A stretch of 64,000 bases of DNA from Cypionkella psychrotolerans. Its GTDB lineage: Bacteria > Pseudomonadota > Alphaproteobacteria > Rhodobacterales > Rhodobacteraceae. Made by a program: the position numbers and the translations under genes. The notes below the pieces were generated by a model. The model was not told the origin of the DNA. It made no database searches and worked only from the letters and a program-made list of their open reading frames with translations. This document shows, piece after piece, positions 8,299 to 16,780 of this stretch (position 1 is the first letter of the stretch; every line of letters begins with the position of its first letter). The stretch spans positions 62,001-126,000 of the forward strand of contig NZ_LGIC01000073.1 of assembly GCF_001294535.1 (NCBI RefSeq). The letters run 5' to 3'.

Positions 8299-9267
8299 TT
8301 AGACCTTAATGTTGACCATGATACGCATGAAGATGATGTTGATGACGAGGAACACCGCGACGGCAAGGCAAGCCGGGATGAACACCGCGGATTTCGCGAC
8401 ATCGTCGTAGTAATCAGGTTTGATGATGTTGATCATGACGATTGCACCGATCGGGAACATCGACAGGAACATGCCCGACCATTTCGCCTCACCTGTGATC
8501 GCCTTGACGCGGCGAAACAGTTTGAAGCGGGCGCGGATGACTTTCGACAGGCCCTCGAGGATTTCGGCGAGGTTGCCGCCCGAAGTTTGCTGGATGGTGA
8601 CGGCGACGGCGAGGAAGCGTAGATCCTGGCTGTCCATGCGTTCGGCAAAGGCTTTCAGGCTGTCGGCGACGTTACGACCGTAGGCGGCTTCATCGGAAAT
8701 CATGCCAAATTCGGTGCCCAAGGGGTCGGGAACTTCCTTGGAGACGATGCCGATGGCCGAGGCAAACGGGTGGCCGACGCGCAAAGACCGCACCATTAAT
8801 TCGACCGCGTCGGGCAGTTGTTCATCCATCAAGGCGATGCGCTTTTTCGCCTTGCCGTTGACCCAGAAATACACGCCGCCCACGCCCATGCCGACGGCGA
8901 CCACCACACGGATCGGCAGCGCCACTTGCGTGCCAAAGGTCAGCCCGGTGAAGGCGACGCCGACCATGCCGACCATGATCATCACCAGTTGCTGCGGGCT
9001 GAAGGCGATATTGGCCTTCTGCGCCTTTTTGGCGAGGATCGAATACAGTGGAATGCCGCGCGAGTTGACGTGCTGCTCGGTTTCCTTGCGCAGTTGCTCC
9101 AGCACTTGTTCGCGGTTGTTGTTTTTCTCCAGCAGAGCCAGACGGCGGCTCATCCGGTTGTTCAGGCTAATGGATTTGCCGAACACCACCAGATAAAGGC
9201 CGTTCACCATCACCACGACGGCGACGAAGATCAGGATGTAGATAAGGGGGGCGGCTGAAATGGTCAT
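8299..9267 (-). CDS. tadB: Tad inner-membrane platform protein TadB
   Basis: A 322-residue T2SF-family platform protein with an N-terminal membrane helix (APLIYILIFVAVVVMVNGLYLVVFG), central helices near 95-140, the motif PDAVELMVRSLRVGHPFASAI and C-terminal helices. The ATG at 9267 is chosen because it immediately opens the first membrane helix; the longer in-frame extension is Ser/Thr/Pro-rich and overlaps tadA. Seven bases separate it from the tadA stop. Confidence 0.93.
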   Translation of the reverse strand: MTISAAPLIYILIFVAVVVMVNGLYLVVFGKSISLNNRMSRRLALLEKNNNREQVLEQLRKETEQHVNSRGIPLYSILAKKAQKANIAFSPQQLVMIMVGMVGVAFTGLTFGTQVALPIRVVVAVGMGVGGVYFWVNGKAKKRIALMDEQLPDAVELMVRSLRVGHPFASAIGIVSKEVPDPLGTEFGMISDEAAYGRNVADSLKAFAERMDSQDLRFLAVAVTIQQTSGGNLAEILEGLSKVIRARFKLFRRVKAITGEAKWSGMFLSMFPIGAIVMINIIKPDYYDDVAKSAVFIPACLAVAVFLVINIIFMRIMVNIKV

Positions 9268-9274
9268 GATACCC

Positions 9275-10705
9275 TCAAATGATCGGTTCGTAGATCGAGG
9301 CAGGCAGGTCGTAGCCCCATTGCTTGAAGCGGTCGGAATAGTGGCTGCGCACGCCGGTTGCGTTGAAGCGGCCAATGATCTTGCCGTTGGGCTCAACGCC
9401 GAGGCGTTCGTAGCGGAACACTTCCTGCATCGAGATCACTTCGCCCTCCATCCCGGTGATTTCGGTGATCGAGACCATGCGGCGCGAGCCGTCTTGCAGA
9501 CGCGAAGCCTGCACGATCAGGTTCACAGCCGAGGCGATCTGGCTGCGGACGGCCTTTAGCGGCATTTCGATCCCGGCCATGGCGACCATGTTTTCAAGGC
9601 GGCTGATGCCATCGCGCGCCGAGTTGGCGTGGATGGTGGTCATCGAGCCATCGTGGCCAGTGTTCATCGCCTGCAACATGTCGATGACCTCCTCGCCACG
9701 GGTTTCGCCGACGATGATACGGTCCGGGCGCATCCGAAGCGCGTTGCGCAGGCAGTCGCGTTGGGTGACGGCACCTTTGCCTTCGACGTTGGCGGGGCGG
9801 CTTTCCATCCGGCCAACATGGACCTGTTGCAGCTGAAGTTCGGCGGTGTCTTCGATGGTCAGCACGCGTTCGGTGTTGTCGATGAAACTGGACAGCGCGT
9901 TCAGCGTAGTGGTTTTCCCCGACCCCGTACCGCCCGAGACGATCACGTTCAGGCGACACGACACGGCGGCTTGCAGGTAAAGCCCCATTTCCTCGGTGAA
10001 CGCACCAAAGCGGACCAGATCGGGAATACCCAGTTTCTCTTTTTTGAACTTCCTGATCGAAACAAGCGATCCGTCAACCGCAACCGGCGGCACCATACAG
10101 TTGAAACGGCTGCCATCGGCCAAACGGGCGTCGCAATAGGGGTTGGATTCGTCAACCCGGCGACCCACGGCGGAGACGATCTTGTCGATGATGCGCAGAA
10201 GGTGGCGTTCATCCTTAAAGGTGATGTCGGTCAGGGTCAGCTTGCCGTTGCGTTCCACAAAGATGCGGTTCGGGCCGTTGACGAGGATATCATTGACCGA
10301 TTCGTCTTTCAGCAAAGGCTCTAGTGGGCCAAGGCCCATCACTTCGTCGTAAAGCTCTTGGTTCAGGGTGGTGCGGTCTTCCTTCGACAAAGCCACCGAC
10401 ATCTCATCCAGCGCTTCGGCGGAGATCGCGGCGATTTCGGCTTTGAGATTGGCTTCCGAGGCCTGTTCGATCGCGGCGAGGTTGAGGTTATCGAGCAGAC
10501 GCTTGTGCAATTCCTGCTTCAACTCGCCCAGACGTTCTTTGCGCTTCTTTTCCTTATCCGCTGCAACCGCCTCAGCGGGCGGGCGGGCGGGGGCCACCGC
10601 AGGGCGGCTGATGCCGGGCTTTGGCGCGGGGGCCGGAGCCGCCGGGCGCGCGGCGGCGGCGCTGGCGCTTGGGCCGGCTTCCGGTTTTTTGAAACGTGAG
10701 AACAT
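9275..10705 (-). CDS. tadA: Tad pilus assembly ATPase TadA/CpaF
   Basis: A 476-residue hexameric secretion ATPase that powers Flp pilus assembly. An Ala/Pro-rich N-terminal stretch is followed by the conserved LGPLEPLLKDESVNDILVNG region, Walker A (SGGTGSGKTTTLNAL, about residue 255), the Asp box (VLTIEDTAELQL), Walker B (RPDRIIVGETRGEE) and the His box (TGHDGSMTTIHANS). All catalytic motifs are intact and the length is usual for CpaF. It lies between tadZ and tadB. Confidence 0.96.
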   Translation of the reverse strand: MFSRFKKPEAGPSASAAAARPAAPAPAPKPGISRPAVAPARPPAEAVAADKEKKRKERLGELKQELHKRLLDNLNLAAIEQASEANLKAEIAAISAEALDEMSVALSKEDRTTLNQELYDEVMGLGPLEPLLKDESVNDILVNGPNRIFVERNGKLTLTDITFKDERHLLRIIDKIVSAVGRRVDESNPYCDARLADGSRFNCMVPPVAVDGSLVSIRKFKKEKLGIPDLVRFGAFTEEMGLYLQAAVSCRLNVIVSGGTGSGKTTTLNALSSFIDNTERVLTIEDTAELQLQQVHVGRMESRPANVEGKGAVTQRDCLRNALRMRPDRIIVGETRGEEVIDMLQAMNTGHDGSMTTIHANSARDGISRLENMVAMAGIEMPLKAVRSQIASAVNLIVQASRLQDGSRRMVSITEITGMEGEVISMQEVFRYERLGVEPNGKIIGRFNATGVRSHYSDRFKQWGYDLPASIYEPII

Positions 10706-10728
10706 CGTTAACCCCCAAAGTCCGAGCC

Positions 10729-12027
10729 TTAGCCCCTGCCGGTTTCCACGGCTTTGTTCAGATCAAACAGCGATTTCGCAAGCTTCTGGATTTCTTTGCG
10801 CAACGGGTTTTTGCCCGCATTTTCCGAGAGTGGCAGGCCGTGGTCATTGGCCTGTGTGATCTGCGCGCCGCCATCGGGAAGCTGTACTTCGATCGTGATA
10901 TCAAGGCTTTCCGCCATCCGCTTCACCCGGCTTTTCGCCGAAAGATCGGTGAATTTCGGCGCGCGGTTCAATACATAGCGCAACTTTTCATGCGGCAGAC
11001 CCTCGGCTTTCAGCGCCCGCACCAGACGCAGCACGTTTTGCGCCGAGCGCAAATCCAGCTCCATCAGCGCGAAGTAAACATGGGCGCGGCTGAGCACGGT
11101 TTCGGTCCAAGCGACGATCGTGCGTGGCATGTCGATGACGACAAAGTCGAAATTCGCCCGCGCCATGTCGATGATGCGGCCAATATCCTCCGGGCTGACA
11201 ATATCCAGCGGCAGCATGTCGGACGGTGCGGTCAGCACATGCAGCTTGTCGTTGAAGGTCAGCATCGCGGCCAGCATGGTATCAGAGTCGGCATGGCCGG
11301 TGTCGGTCAAAAGGTCAAACACCGCCTCTTTGCGCGGCAGGTCGAGATAGGTGGCAGCCGAGCCATATTGGAAATCAAGATCGATCAGGCAGACGCGCGG
11401 GGCGTCGGTTTTCGACAAAGTTGCCAACTCCCAAGCGAGATTGGCGGCGAAGGTTGAGGCACCGCAGCCACCTGCAAGCCCATGCACTGGAAGCACCACC
11501 GCGTCTCGGTCGCCTTTGGCTTTGAACGCCGGGGTCTTTTCGGCATGGGGTTCATCCGAGATGATTGGCGCTGGAGGCGGAGCGGGGGCAGGTGCCGCAG
11601 CGGCAGCTTCAGCCGGTTTGGCTTTGCGAATGCGTTCAATGGCTTCGTGCAGAGCGCCATCAGGCAGCGGATAGGGCACAAAATCTTCGGCACCCAAGCG
11701 CAGCAGTTGATGTAGTGCTGCGGGACCGACCTGATCGGCGATCAGGATCACTTTGATCGACTTTGCCCTGGCGGTGCGGATGATCTCGGTGATCCGCGAC
11801 AGATCGACCTCATCTTCGGCATCCACCGCGATTGCGACAAACTCCAGCGTGGCAGATTCGGGCTGGCCCAGGAAAATCAGCGCATCATCAAAGCCGAGAT
11901 CGCCCCAAGCCTCACCGAGCTCGTTTTCCATATCGTCGATCAGCAGATCAAAGTTCTGCACATCGCGCGAAATCGTGCACGCCAGAATGGGTGCCGGATC
12001 GGGTTGTAAGTTGGCCACGCTCGTCAT
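10729..12027 (-). CDS. tadZ: Tad localisation protein TadZ/CpaE
   Basis: A 432-residue protein with an N-terminal receiver-like domain (about 15-140) and a ParA/MinD-like ATPase domain (about 165-420). The Walker A is the deviant form GGCGAST, without the signature Lys, as is usual for CpaE. This family places the pilus machine at the pole. The ATG at 12027, with GAGAAGGA ten bases upstream, is preferred over a GTG eleven codons earlier. A terminator upstream at 12245-12270 suggests it begins its own transcription unit with tadA-B-C downstream. Confidence 0.92.
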   Translation of the reverse strand: MTSVANLQPDPAPILACTISRDVQNFDLLIDDMENELGEAWGDLGFDDALIFLGQPESATLEFVAIAVDAEDEVDLSRITEIIRTARAKSIKVILIADQVGPAALHQLLRLGAEDFVPYPLPDGALHEAIERIRKAKPAEAAAAAPAPAPPPAPIISDEPHAEKTPAFKAKGDRDAVVLPVHGLAGGCGASTFAANLAWELATLSKTDAPRVCLIDLDFQYGSAATYLDLPRKEAVFDLLTDTGHADSDTMLAAMLTFNDKLHVLTAPSDMLPLDIVSPEDIGRIIDMARANFDFVVIDMPRTIVAWTETVLSRAHVYFALMELDLRSAQNVLRLVRALKAEGLPHEKLRYVLNRAPKFTDLSAKSRVKRMAESLDITIEVQLPDGGAQITQANDHGLPLSENAGKNPLRKEIQKLAKSLFDLNKAVETGRG

Positions 12028-12244
12028 CGTTTCATCGTCCTTCTCAAGACATCCCACCACCGACCCCGGCCAAAATTAAGGCGCGAATGGGGCCAATCGG
12101 GGGAGCATACCTGGCCTTCGGCGCGGCATTGTTCCCATTGGGTGCAAGATGCTGGAGGATGGTGGCGAGATTGGGGCTAAAACAGCGTCAATCTGGGGTA
12201 TTTCGCGCGTCAGACCGCAATTTAGGAAACGAATTCAAAAACAA
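12028..12244. promoter_or_regulatory. Presumed promoter region of tadZABC
   Basis: About 217 bases without a credible gene lie between the terminator after the OmpA-like gene and tadZ. Its position implies it contains the start site for the tadZ-A-B-C transcript. I see no clear -35/-10 pair. Confidence 0.35.
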
Positions 12245-12270
12245 AGCCCCCGCGCTTGTGCGCAGGGGCT
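12245..12270 (-). terminator. Rho-independent terminator after the OmpA-like gene
   Basis: On the minus strand AGCCCC-TGCGC stems with GCGC-GGGGCT around ACAA and is followed by TTGTTTTTG. The stem plus T-run is a good intrinsic terminator, 18 bases past the OmpA-like gene stop. Confidence 0.8.
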
Positions 12271-12288
12271 GAGAAAGTTCCAAGTGGT

Positions 12289-12945
12289 TTACTGGGCCCC
12301 GTCGGGGGCGACTTGGGTTTCGATAATCTTGTTATTGGGATGCGGCGGGATCGCCCCGGCAACATAGCTTCGCCAGATGATCGCGGCATATTTGCCGTTC
12401 AACACCATCGGGTTACCTTTCACAAAGCCCGAAACCTCGGTCACTGTGCGGCGGTTGCGCTGTTCTGGGCCGGAGGTCTGGATCACCGGACGGGTTTTGC
12501 CGAACGAGGCCACGGCCTCAAGACGCGAGCCTCCAATGCCGAGGCTGGAGAGATAGCGCACGGCGGCCTTGGCGCGGCGCAGACCCAAAGCTTTGTTATA
12601 GGCGTCAGAGCCGACCAGATCGGTGTGGCCATAGACCCGGAAGCGGACTTCGGGGAATTGACGGATCCAATCGGCCTGTTGCGTCAGCGTGGCGCGGGCT
12701 TCGGGGGTCAGCTCCGAGCTGTTAAAGGCGAAGGTGATCGTGCTGGGCACTTCGCGGGCAAAGCGTTCTGCCAGCGCGATGGTGTAGTCGCGTTCCCCCG
12801 ACATCACCATGGTGTTGTTCATCGTCGAGTGGCCGAAGCCGCCTTCATCAACTTCGGCACCAGCTTCGCTGGTGAAACTCGTTGGATCGCAAGCTGCAAG
12901 ACAAAGCAAGGCTGCGGCAATTAGGGGGAGGGATCGCAGGTGCAT
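12289..12945 (-). CDS. OmpA-family lipoprotein in the tad locus
   Basis: A 218-residue lipoprotein with lipobox LAAC (Cys19) and a peptidoglycan-binding OmpA-like domain at about 65-175 (TFAFNSSELTPEA, VYGHTDLVGSDAYNKALGLRRAKAA, NRRTVTEV). It follows the secretin gene by four bases. OmpA-like proteins in tad loci presumably anchor the secretin channel to the cell wall; that role is inferred. The C-terminal 40 residues (YAAIIWRSYVAGAIPP) fall outside the domain. Confidence 0.88.
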   Translation of the reverse strand: MHLRSLPLIAAALLCLAACDPTSFTSEAGAEVDEGGFGHSTMNNTMVMSGERDYTIALAERFAREVPSTITFAFNSSELTPEARATLTQQADWIRQFPEVRFRVYGHTDLVGSDAYNKALGLRRAKAAVRYLSSLGIGGSRLEAVASFGKTRPVIQTSGPEQRNRRTVTEVSGFVKGNPMVLNGKYAAIIWRSYVAGAIPPHPNNKIIETQVAPDGAQ

Positions 12946-12949
12946 CAGA

Positions 12950-14344
12950 TCACTCCATCACATAGCCGTAAGAGCCGCTGAAATCTTGCCGGGCGACATC
13001 GCCCGCAGCGCCTTTTTGTTTACCCGCCACGTTGCCGAACAGGAAAAGATCCTTTTCAGACGGCAGTTTAACGCGGTCAGTCGGCAGCGCCAAGGCTTCG
13101 CCGCGCGTCGGCGTGACCAGATGTGGCGTGACGATGATCACCAGTTCCGACTGCGCGCGCTGATATTCCGCCGAGCGGAACAAAGCGCCGATGATCGGGA
13201 TATCGCCCAGCCACGGCACTTGGCCGTTCAGATCCCGGAAATCGTCTTGCAACAGTCCGGCGATGGCAAAGCTTTCGCCGTCGCGCATCTCGACGGTGGT
13301 CGAGGTTTCGCGGCGTTTGAAGGCATTGACCGAGAAGCCCGAGGTTGTCACCGAGGTTGTCGTGTCGACCGAAGATACGGCTGCGTTGATCACCAGGTTG
13401 ATGATATCGCCATCGACCACGGTGGGGGTGAAGTTCAGCTCAACCCCGAAGGGTTTATATACAACAGTGATACCGTCCCTGCTGGACACCGGGATCGGAT
13501 ATTCACCACCCGCGAGGAACTTCGCCTCTTGCCCGGACAGCGCGGTCAGGTTCGGCTCGGCCAAGGTGCGCACGACGCCTTTGGATTCCAAAGCCTCTAG
13601 CAGCACCGCGAATTCCAGCGAACCTGCGGTGAAGCCAAAGGCCACCGCACTATTGGCACTGTCGCGCGGGACAATGGTGCTATTATTGATGCTATTGTCA
13701 CCGTTCAGCCAAGTGCCAGTTTCGCCGGTGACGCCAAATTTTTTGCCGCCAGACACCGCCAACGACGAGGACAGGTTTTTGGAGACCGAACGCTGCATCT
13801 CGGCAAAGCGTACTTTCAGCATCACCTGCTGGGTGCCGCCGACGCCCATCAGGTTCGACACCCGTTTTGGCGCATAGCGTTCGGCCAGATCCAGGGCGCG
13901 ATCCAGCTTGGCGGTGGAGGAAACCGTGCCCGACATGACGATGCCGTCATTGGCGGTGCGGACTTCGATCTTCTCACCGGGCAGGATTTGTTGCAGGCGT
14001 TCCTTAAACTCGGCAATGTCGGGCGTGACATGCACATCGACGTTTGAGATCAGCTTGCCATCCGGCCCGAGCAGGGTCAGCGTGGTGCGGCCTGGGGTTT
14101 TGCCCAAAACGTAGATCGACTTGTCTGACAGCGTCGAGATATCGGCGATACCGGGGTTGGCGATCGACAGCTCGGCAAACGAGACATCGCTTTCCACAAC
14201 CACGGCGCGGTTCATCGGCACGTTCAGCGGGGCCGAAGCCGACCCCTCCATCACCCGCAGTGTCTGTGCTGACAGCGGGCTGAGCGCCGAAGTTGCAAGG
14301 GCAAGCCCCAAGCAACCGGCGGTCAGGAATTTGCGCATATTCAT
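12950..14344 (-). CDS. cpaC: Tad outer-membrane secretin CpaC/RcpA
   Basis: A 464-residue type II/III secretin. A signal peptide ends near ALSPLSAQ. An N-terminal domain with the BON-like segment follows (VHVTPDIAEFKERLQQ, GIVMSGTVSSTAKLDRALDLAERY), then the secretin domain (QVMLKVRFAEMQRSVSKNL to IPIIGALFRSAEYQRAQSELVIIVTPHLV). The ATG at 14344 opens the signal peptide and has AGGGCAGG upstream. It forms the outer-membrane pore for Flp pili. A strong hairpin separates it from upstream cpaB. Confidence 0.95.
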   Translation of the reverse strand: MNMRKFLTAGCLGLALATSALSPLSAQTLRVMEGSASAPLNVPMNRAVVVESDVSFAELSIANPGIADISTLSDKSIYVLGKTPGRTTLTLLGPDGKLISNVDVHVTPDIAEFKERLQQILPGEKIEVRTANDGIVMSGTVSSTAKLDRALDLAERYAPKRVSNLMGVGGTQQVMLKVRFAEMQRSVSKNLSSSLAVSGGKKFGVTGETGTWLNGDNSINNSTIVPRDSANSAVAFGFTAGSLEFAVLLEALESKGVVRTLAEPNLTALSGQEAKFLAGGEYPIPVSSRDGITVVYKPFGVELNFTPTVVDGDIINLVINAAVSSVDTTTSVTTSGFSVNAFKRRETSTTVEMRDGESFAIAGLLQDDFRDLNGQVPWLGDIPIIGALFRSAEYQRAQSELVIIVTPHLVTPTRGEALALPTDRVKLPSEKDLFLFGNVAGKQKGAAGDVARQDFSGSYGYVME

Positions 14345-14505
14345 GTGACCTGCCCTTTCGATCACGCCTCTGGTCGGGTCTTGTTATGCCCAATCCAATT
14401 CGCAAGATGACGTAAGTGTCGTTTTTTTGCAAGAATCAAATGGTTGGAGGCAGTTCCTTATGTGGATAACTTGCAACAGCAGGCTACCAAATGCGGAAGA
14501 TGAAA

Positions 14506-14535
14506 CTTGCCGCCACTATAGGAAGTGGCGGCAAG
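14506..14535 (-). terminator. Hairpin between cpaB and cpaC
   Basis: Twelve-base perfect arms (CTTGCCGCCACT/AGTGGCGGCAAG) enclose ATAGGA, then TTTC on the minus strand. It lies 16 bases past the cpaB stop. It may terminate or attenuate the pilin-cpaB transcript so that distal tad genes are expressed less. Confidence 0.7.
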
Positions 14536-14550
14536 ATCTGTTTTTCCAAC

Positions 14551-15393
14551 TTAGTTGGTGCAAGCGATCGGCACTTGGGTCGCGACGCCGCCCTGACGCA
14601 TGGTGACAAAGCAGGTTTTCGGCGCCTCAACCACTGCCACCGGGGCGGCAGCTGTGTCGCCATTGATGTCTTTCGTCGTCACTTTGATCTGGGTCGGATC
14701 GGTGGCAGCGCTGCTGTCATTGCCCACCAGCGACATCACCAGACGCCCGGTGGCCTGCGCTTGGGCCAGACGACCCACCTGCTCGGGCGTCGCGGCCACG
14801 GTCATGGTGCGGCTTTGAATTTCACCCGCTGCCACGGTGGCCTTGGCGTTGCGATCCACCGCGATGATCTTCACCGCGTTCTCGATGCGCTGGGTGATCT
14901 CGGAACCCGAGGCATCCGAGGAGCCGGTCCAGTAGATATCCACCCGGTCGCCCGGTTGCAGGAAGTCAGCGGCATCGACCTTGATCGCAAACGCCCGCAT
15001 GCCCTTTTCAATCGCGCCGTTCAGGCCCGCCTGCTCACCCGGAGCGGTGACTTTGACGGCGAGGATCGGTTCAAACTTTTCCATCTGCCGCACCACATAG
15101 CGCGGGTCTTTGGCCTCTTTCGGGAACAGCAGTTCGCCATCCTCAAACGCGCCTTCCGGTAAAGCGTTTTTCGGCCAGTAGATGCGCTGGACATCTTCCT
15201 TGGTCAGCGGATCGCCGTAATTCTTCGCTTTGTTGACCACGAACACCATGGTCAGACCGCCAGTATCAGCCATCAACTGCTTCTCACGCGTCACCGCCGA
15301 TTGCTGTTGTCCGATGAAATTCTTTGCCATGAACACGGCGGCACCTGCCAGCATCATGCCGACCACCAGCACCAATCCAAAGATCATTCGCAT
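14551..15393 (-). CDS. cpaB: Flp pilus assembly protein CpaB/RcpC
   Basis: A 280-residue protein with one N-terminal membrane helix (MRMIFGLVLVVGMMLAGAAVFM) and a periplasmic part containing the SAF-like domain (ALPEGAF to MRAFAIKVDAADFLQPGDRVDIYWTG). It matches CpaB in length and layout and is thought to stabilise the secretin. The C-terminal FVTMRQGG…CTN carries two Cys. The start is ATG at 15393, and the gene follows the pilin-like gene by 57 bases. Confidence 0.9.
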   Translation of the reverse strand: MRMIFGLVLVVGMMLAGAAVFMAKNFIGQQQSAVTREKQLMADTGGLTMVFVVNKAKNYGDPLTKEDVQRIYWPKNALPEGAFEDGELLFPKEAKDPRYVVRQMEKFEPILAVKVTAPGEQAGLNGAIEKGMRAFAIKVDAADFLQPGDRVDIYWTGSSDASGSEITQRIENAVKIIAVDRNAKATVAAGEIQSRTMTVAATPEQVGRLAQAQATGRLVMSLVGNDSSAATDPTQIKVTTKDINGDTAAAPVAVVEAPKTCFVTMRQGGVATQVPIACTN

Positions 15394-15450
15394 GTTAACC
15401 TCTTTCCCACTTGTTTCCGCAGCGTTGCAAGCTTTGCGGAAAACCCCAAC

Positions 15451-15639
15451 TCATCTGCCGTAACCCACGTCTACGCCTTCAATGTAATCCGCCACGCCCT
15501 GCGTCGAGCTTTCCGTGCTGAAGGCCACCGGCCACAGCACGATCATTCCCAACCCGATCACCGCCGCAGACAAAGTCACCCATTCCACAGTGACCGCGCC
15601 ATCGGTTTTTCGGATGAATTTCTTCAACCAGACTTGCAT
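15451..15639 (-). CDS. Flp-like pilin, divergent third copy
   Basis: A 62-residue pilin-like protein. A short basic leader (MQVWLKKFIRKTDG) precedes AVTVEWVTLSAAVIGLGMIVLW, the hydrophobic pilin helix. Cleavage is expected after the Gly, leaving Glu at mature position 5, the residue classically needed by type IV prepilin peptidases. It shares the GAVTV(D/E)W core with the two upstream pilins but is otherwise distinct (C-terminus …YIEGVDVGYGR). The ATG at 15639 has GGAGG upstream; longer in-frame starts would run into the terminator before it. A minor-pilin role is an inference. Confidence 0.82.
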   Translation of the reverse strand: MQVWLKKFIRKTDGAVTVEWVTLSAAVIGLGMIVLWPVAFSTESSTQGVADYIEGVDVGYGR

Positions 15640-15785
15640 GTTACCTCCTTCGCGGCTTTCGCTCCGGCTACTCAGAACACCCACAATCATCGCTATAGCG
15701 CGGGATTGTGGCCGGAATCGGGATGGGCCCGTGGCGGCAATGTGGTCTAGTGCCAGATTTTGACCCGGATTTCGCACATGGAAAA

Positions 15786-15811
15786 GGCCGCATCCCGTCC
15801 CGGATGCGGCC
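15786..15811 (-). terminator. Intrinsic terminator after Flp pilin 1
   Basis: GGCCGCATCC and GGATGCGGCC enclose a 6-base loop and are followed on the minus strand by TTTTCC. It lies 31 bases past the pilin stop. An identical structure follows the second pilin at 16515-16540. Confidence 0.85.
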
Positions 15812-15841
15812 CTCACCTCTGTCAGGTGATCGAAAAATCGA

Positions 15842-16048
15842 TTACTGGTTTTGGTAGCCCGAAGAGCGGCCTTCCAAGTCGTTCACGATCGCGTTGCCCA
15901 GACCTTCGATGCCACCACCAACGGTTTTCATCACGACCATGCCGAGGCCAACGATGGCAGCGGTCAGCACGACCCAGTCAACGGTCACAGCGCCGGATTC
16001 GTCAGCGCGGAAGGATTTGAACAGCTTGCGGAGTTTCAACGTCATCAT
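15842..16048 (-). CDS. flp: Flp-type pilin, copy 1
   Basis: A 68-residue major pilin candidate. The leader MMTLKLRKLFKSFRADESG ends in Gly, then AVTVDWVVLTAAIVGLGMVVM forms the assembly helix. Mature position 5 is Asp rather than the usual Glu, and position 6 is Trp rather than Tyr. It is nearly identical to the neighbouring copy, differing by Asn for Thr in the tail (IVNDLEGR). RBS is AGGGA upstream of a double ATG. It should be cleaved by TadV and assembled by TadA/B/C. Confidence 0.93.
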   Translation of the reverse strand: MMTLKLRKLFKSFRADESGAVTVDWVVLTAAIVGLGMVVMKTVGGGIEGLGNAIVNDLEGRSSGYQNQ

Positions 16049-16050
16049 TT

Positions 16051-16500
16051 TGGATTTCCCTATCTTAGGAGTTGCTCAGGTCTCACCGCTTTGGATCGTT
16101 ACGTTCTGGCCTCTGTTCCAGTTCGTTCACCGCTTCGGCTTGGGTTGATATAGCCGCCTGATCGTGGCGCGATTGCGGCGGGGTTAGGGTCTTTTTGGGG
16201 TGATTGCCGCGTTCACCATTTTGTCTTGCGGTTCTGTCGAAACGCGACATTTCTGTTTTGGAAACAAAGCTCTGGCCAAATTATCGGAAAGCCGCCGCGT
16301 GGCGGATGCGAGTGGTCGCCTCAGGATCAGAGGCAGCCTTGTTTGGATGCGATCAGTCTGATCGTATTCAGCGATCTTTGATCTTGCCGACGTTCCGAGG
16401 CTGCGACTGCGCTCTGTTTGGCACGGCCTGACTTCGCTGAGTTGGACAAGGTTATGATCGAAAATACTGCAGTCGTGATCGAAGTTTCAGCGCATTTGTT
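16051..16500. other. Spacer between the duplicated pilin genes, no gene seen
   Basis: About 450 bases without a credible coding frame. The part next to pilin 1 (16060-16140) is the probable promoter and leader of that gene, with CTCAGG and GTTCCAG/GTTCGCC-like stretches partly resembling the region upstream of pilin 2 at 16800-16865. The rest shows nothing I recognise. Confidence 0.5.
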
Positions 16501-16514
16501 TCGCAAATGGAAAA

Positions 16515-16540
16515 GGCCGCATCCCGTCCCGGATGCGGCC
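16515..16540 (-). terminator. Intrinsic terminator after Flp pilin 2
   Basis: The same GGCCGCATCC/GGATGCGGCC stem and T-run as after pilin 1. Both pilins therefore can be short monocistronic transcripts, suited to high pilin expression. Confidence 0.85.
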
Positions 16541-16571
16541 CTCACCTCTATCAGGTGATCGAAAAATCCGA

Positions 16572-16778
16572 TTACTGGTTTTGGTAGCCCGAAGAGCGGC
16601 CTTCCAAGTCGGTCACGATCGCGTTGCCCAGACCTTCGATGCCACCACCAACGGTTTTCATCACGACCATGCCGAGGCCAACGATGGCAGCGGTCAGCAC
16701 GACCCAGTCAACGGTCACAGCGCCGGATTCGTCAGCGCGGAAGGATTTGAACAGCTTGCGGAGTTTCAAAGTCATCAT
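16572..16778 (-). CDS. flp: Flp-type pilin, copy 2
   Basis: A 68-residue pilin differing from copy 1 by Thr for Asn (IVTDLEGR). It has the same leader, Gly cleavage site, Asp at mature position 5 and hydrophobic helix. AAAGGGA precedes the double ATG. It is the first gene of the tad cluster on the minus strand and diverges from the lytic transglycosylase. Confidence 0.93.
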   Translation of the reverse strand: MMTLKLRKLFKSFRADESGAVTVDWVVLTAAIVGLGMVVMKTVGGGIEGLGNAIVTDLEGRSSGYQNQ

Positions 16779-16780
16779 AA

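Larger units (their letters stand above)
15772..16050. repeat. Tandem duplication unit 1 (pilin plus terminator)
   Basis: About 280 bases carrying a complete flp gene and its terminator are repeated almost exactly at 16501-16780, offset 729-730 bases. Within the 207-base gene I count two base differences (one replacing Asn with Thr, one silent). Confidence 0.9.
16501..16780. repeat. Tandem duplication unit 2 (pilin plus terminator)
   Basis: The second copy of the pilin-terminator unit, in direct orientation to 15772-16050. A single extra base lies just before the coding stop (GAAAAATCCG versus GAAAAATCG). Confidence 0.9.
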
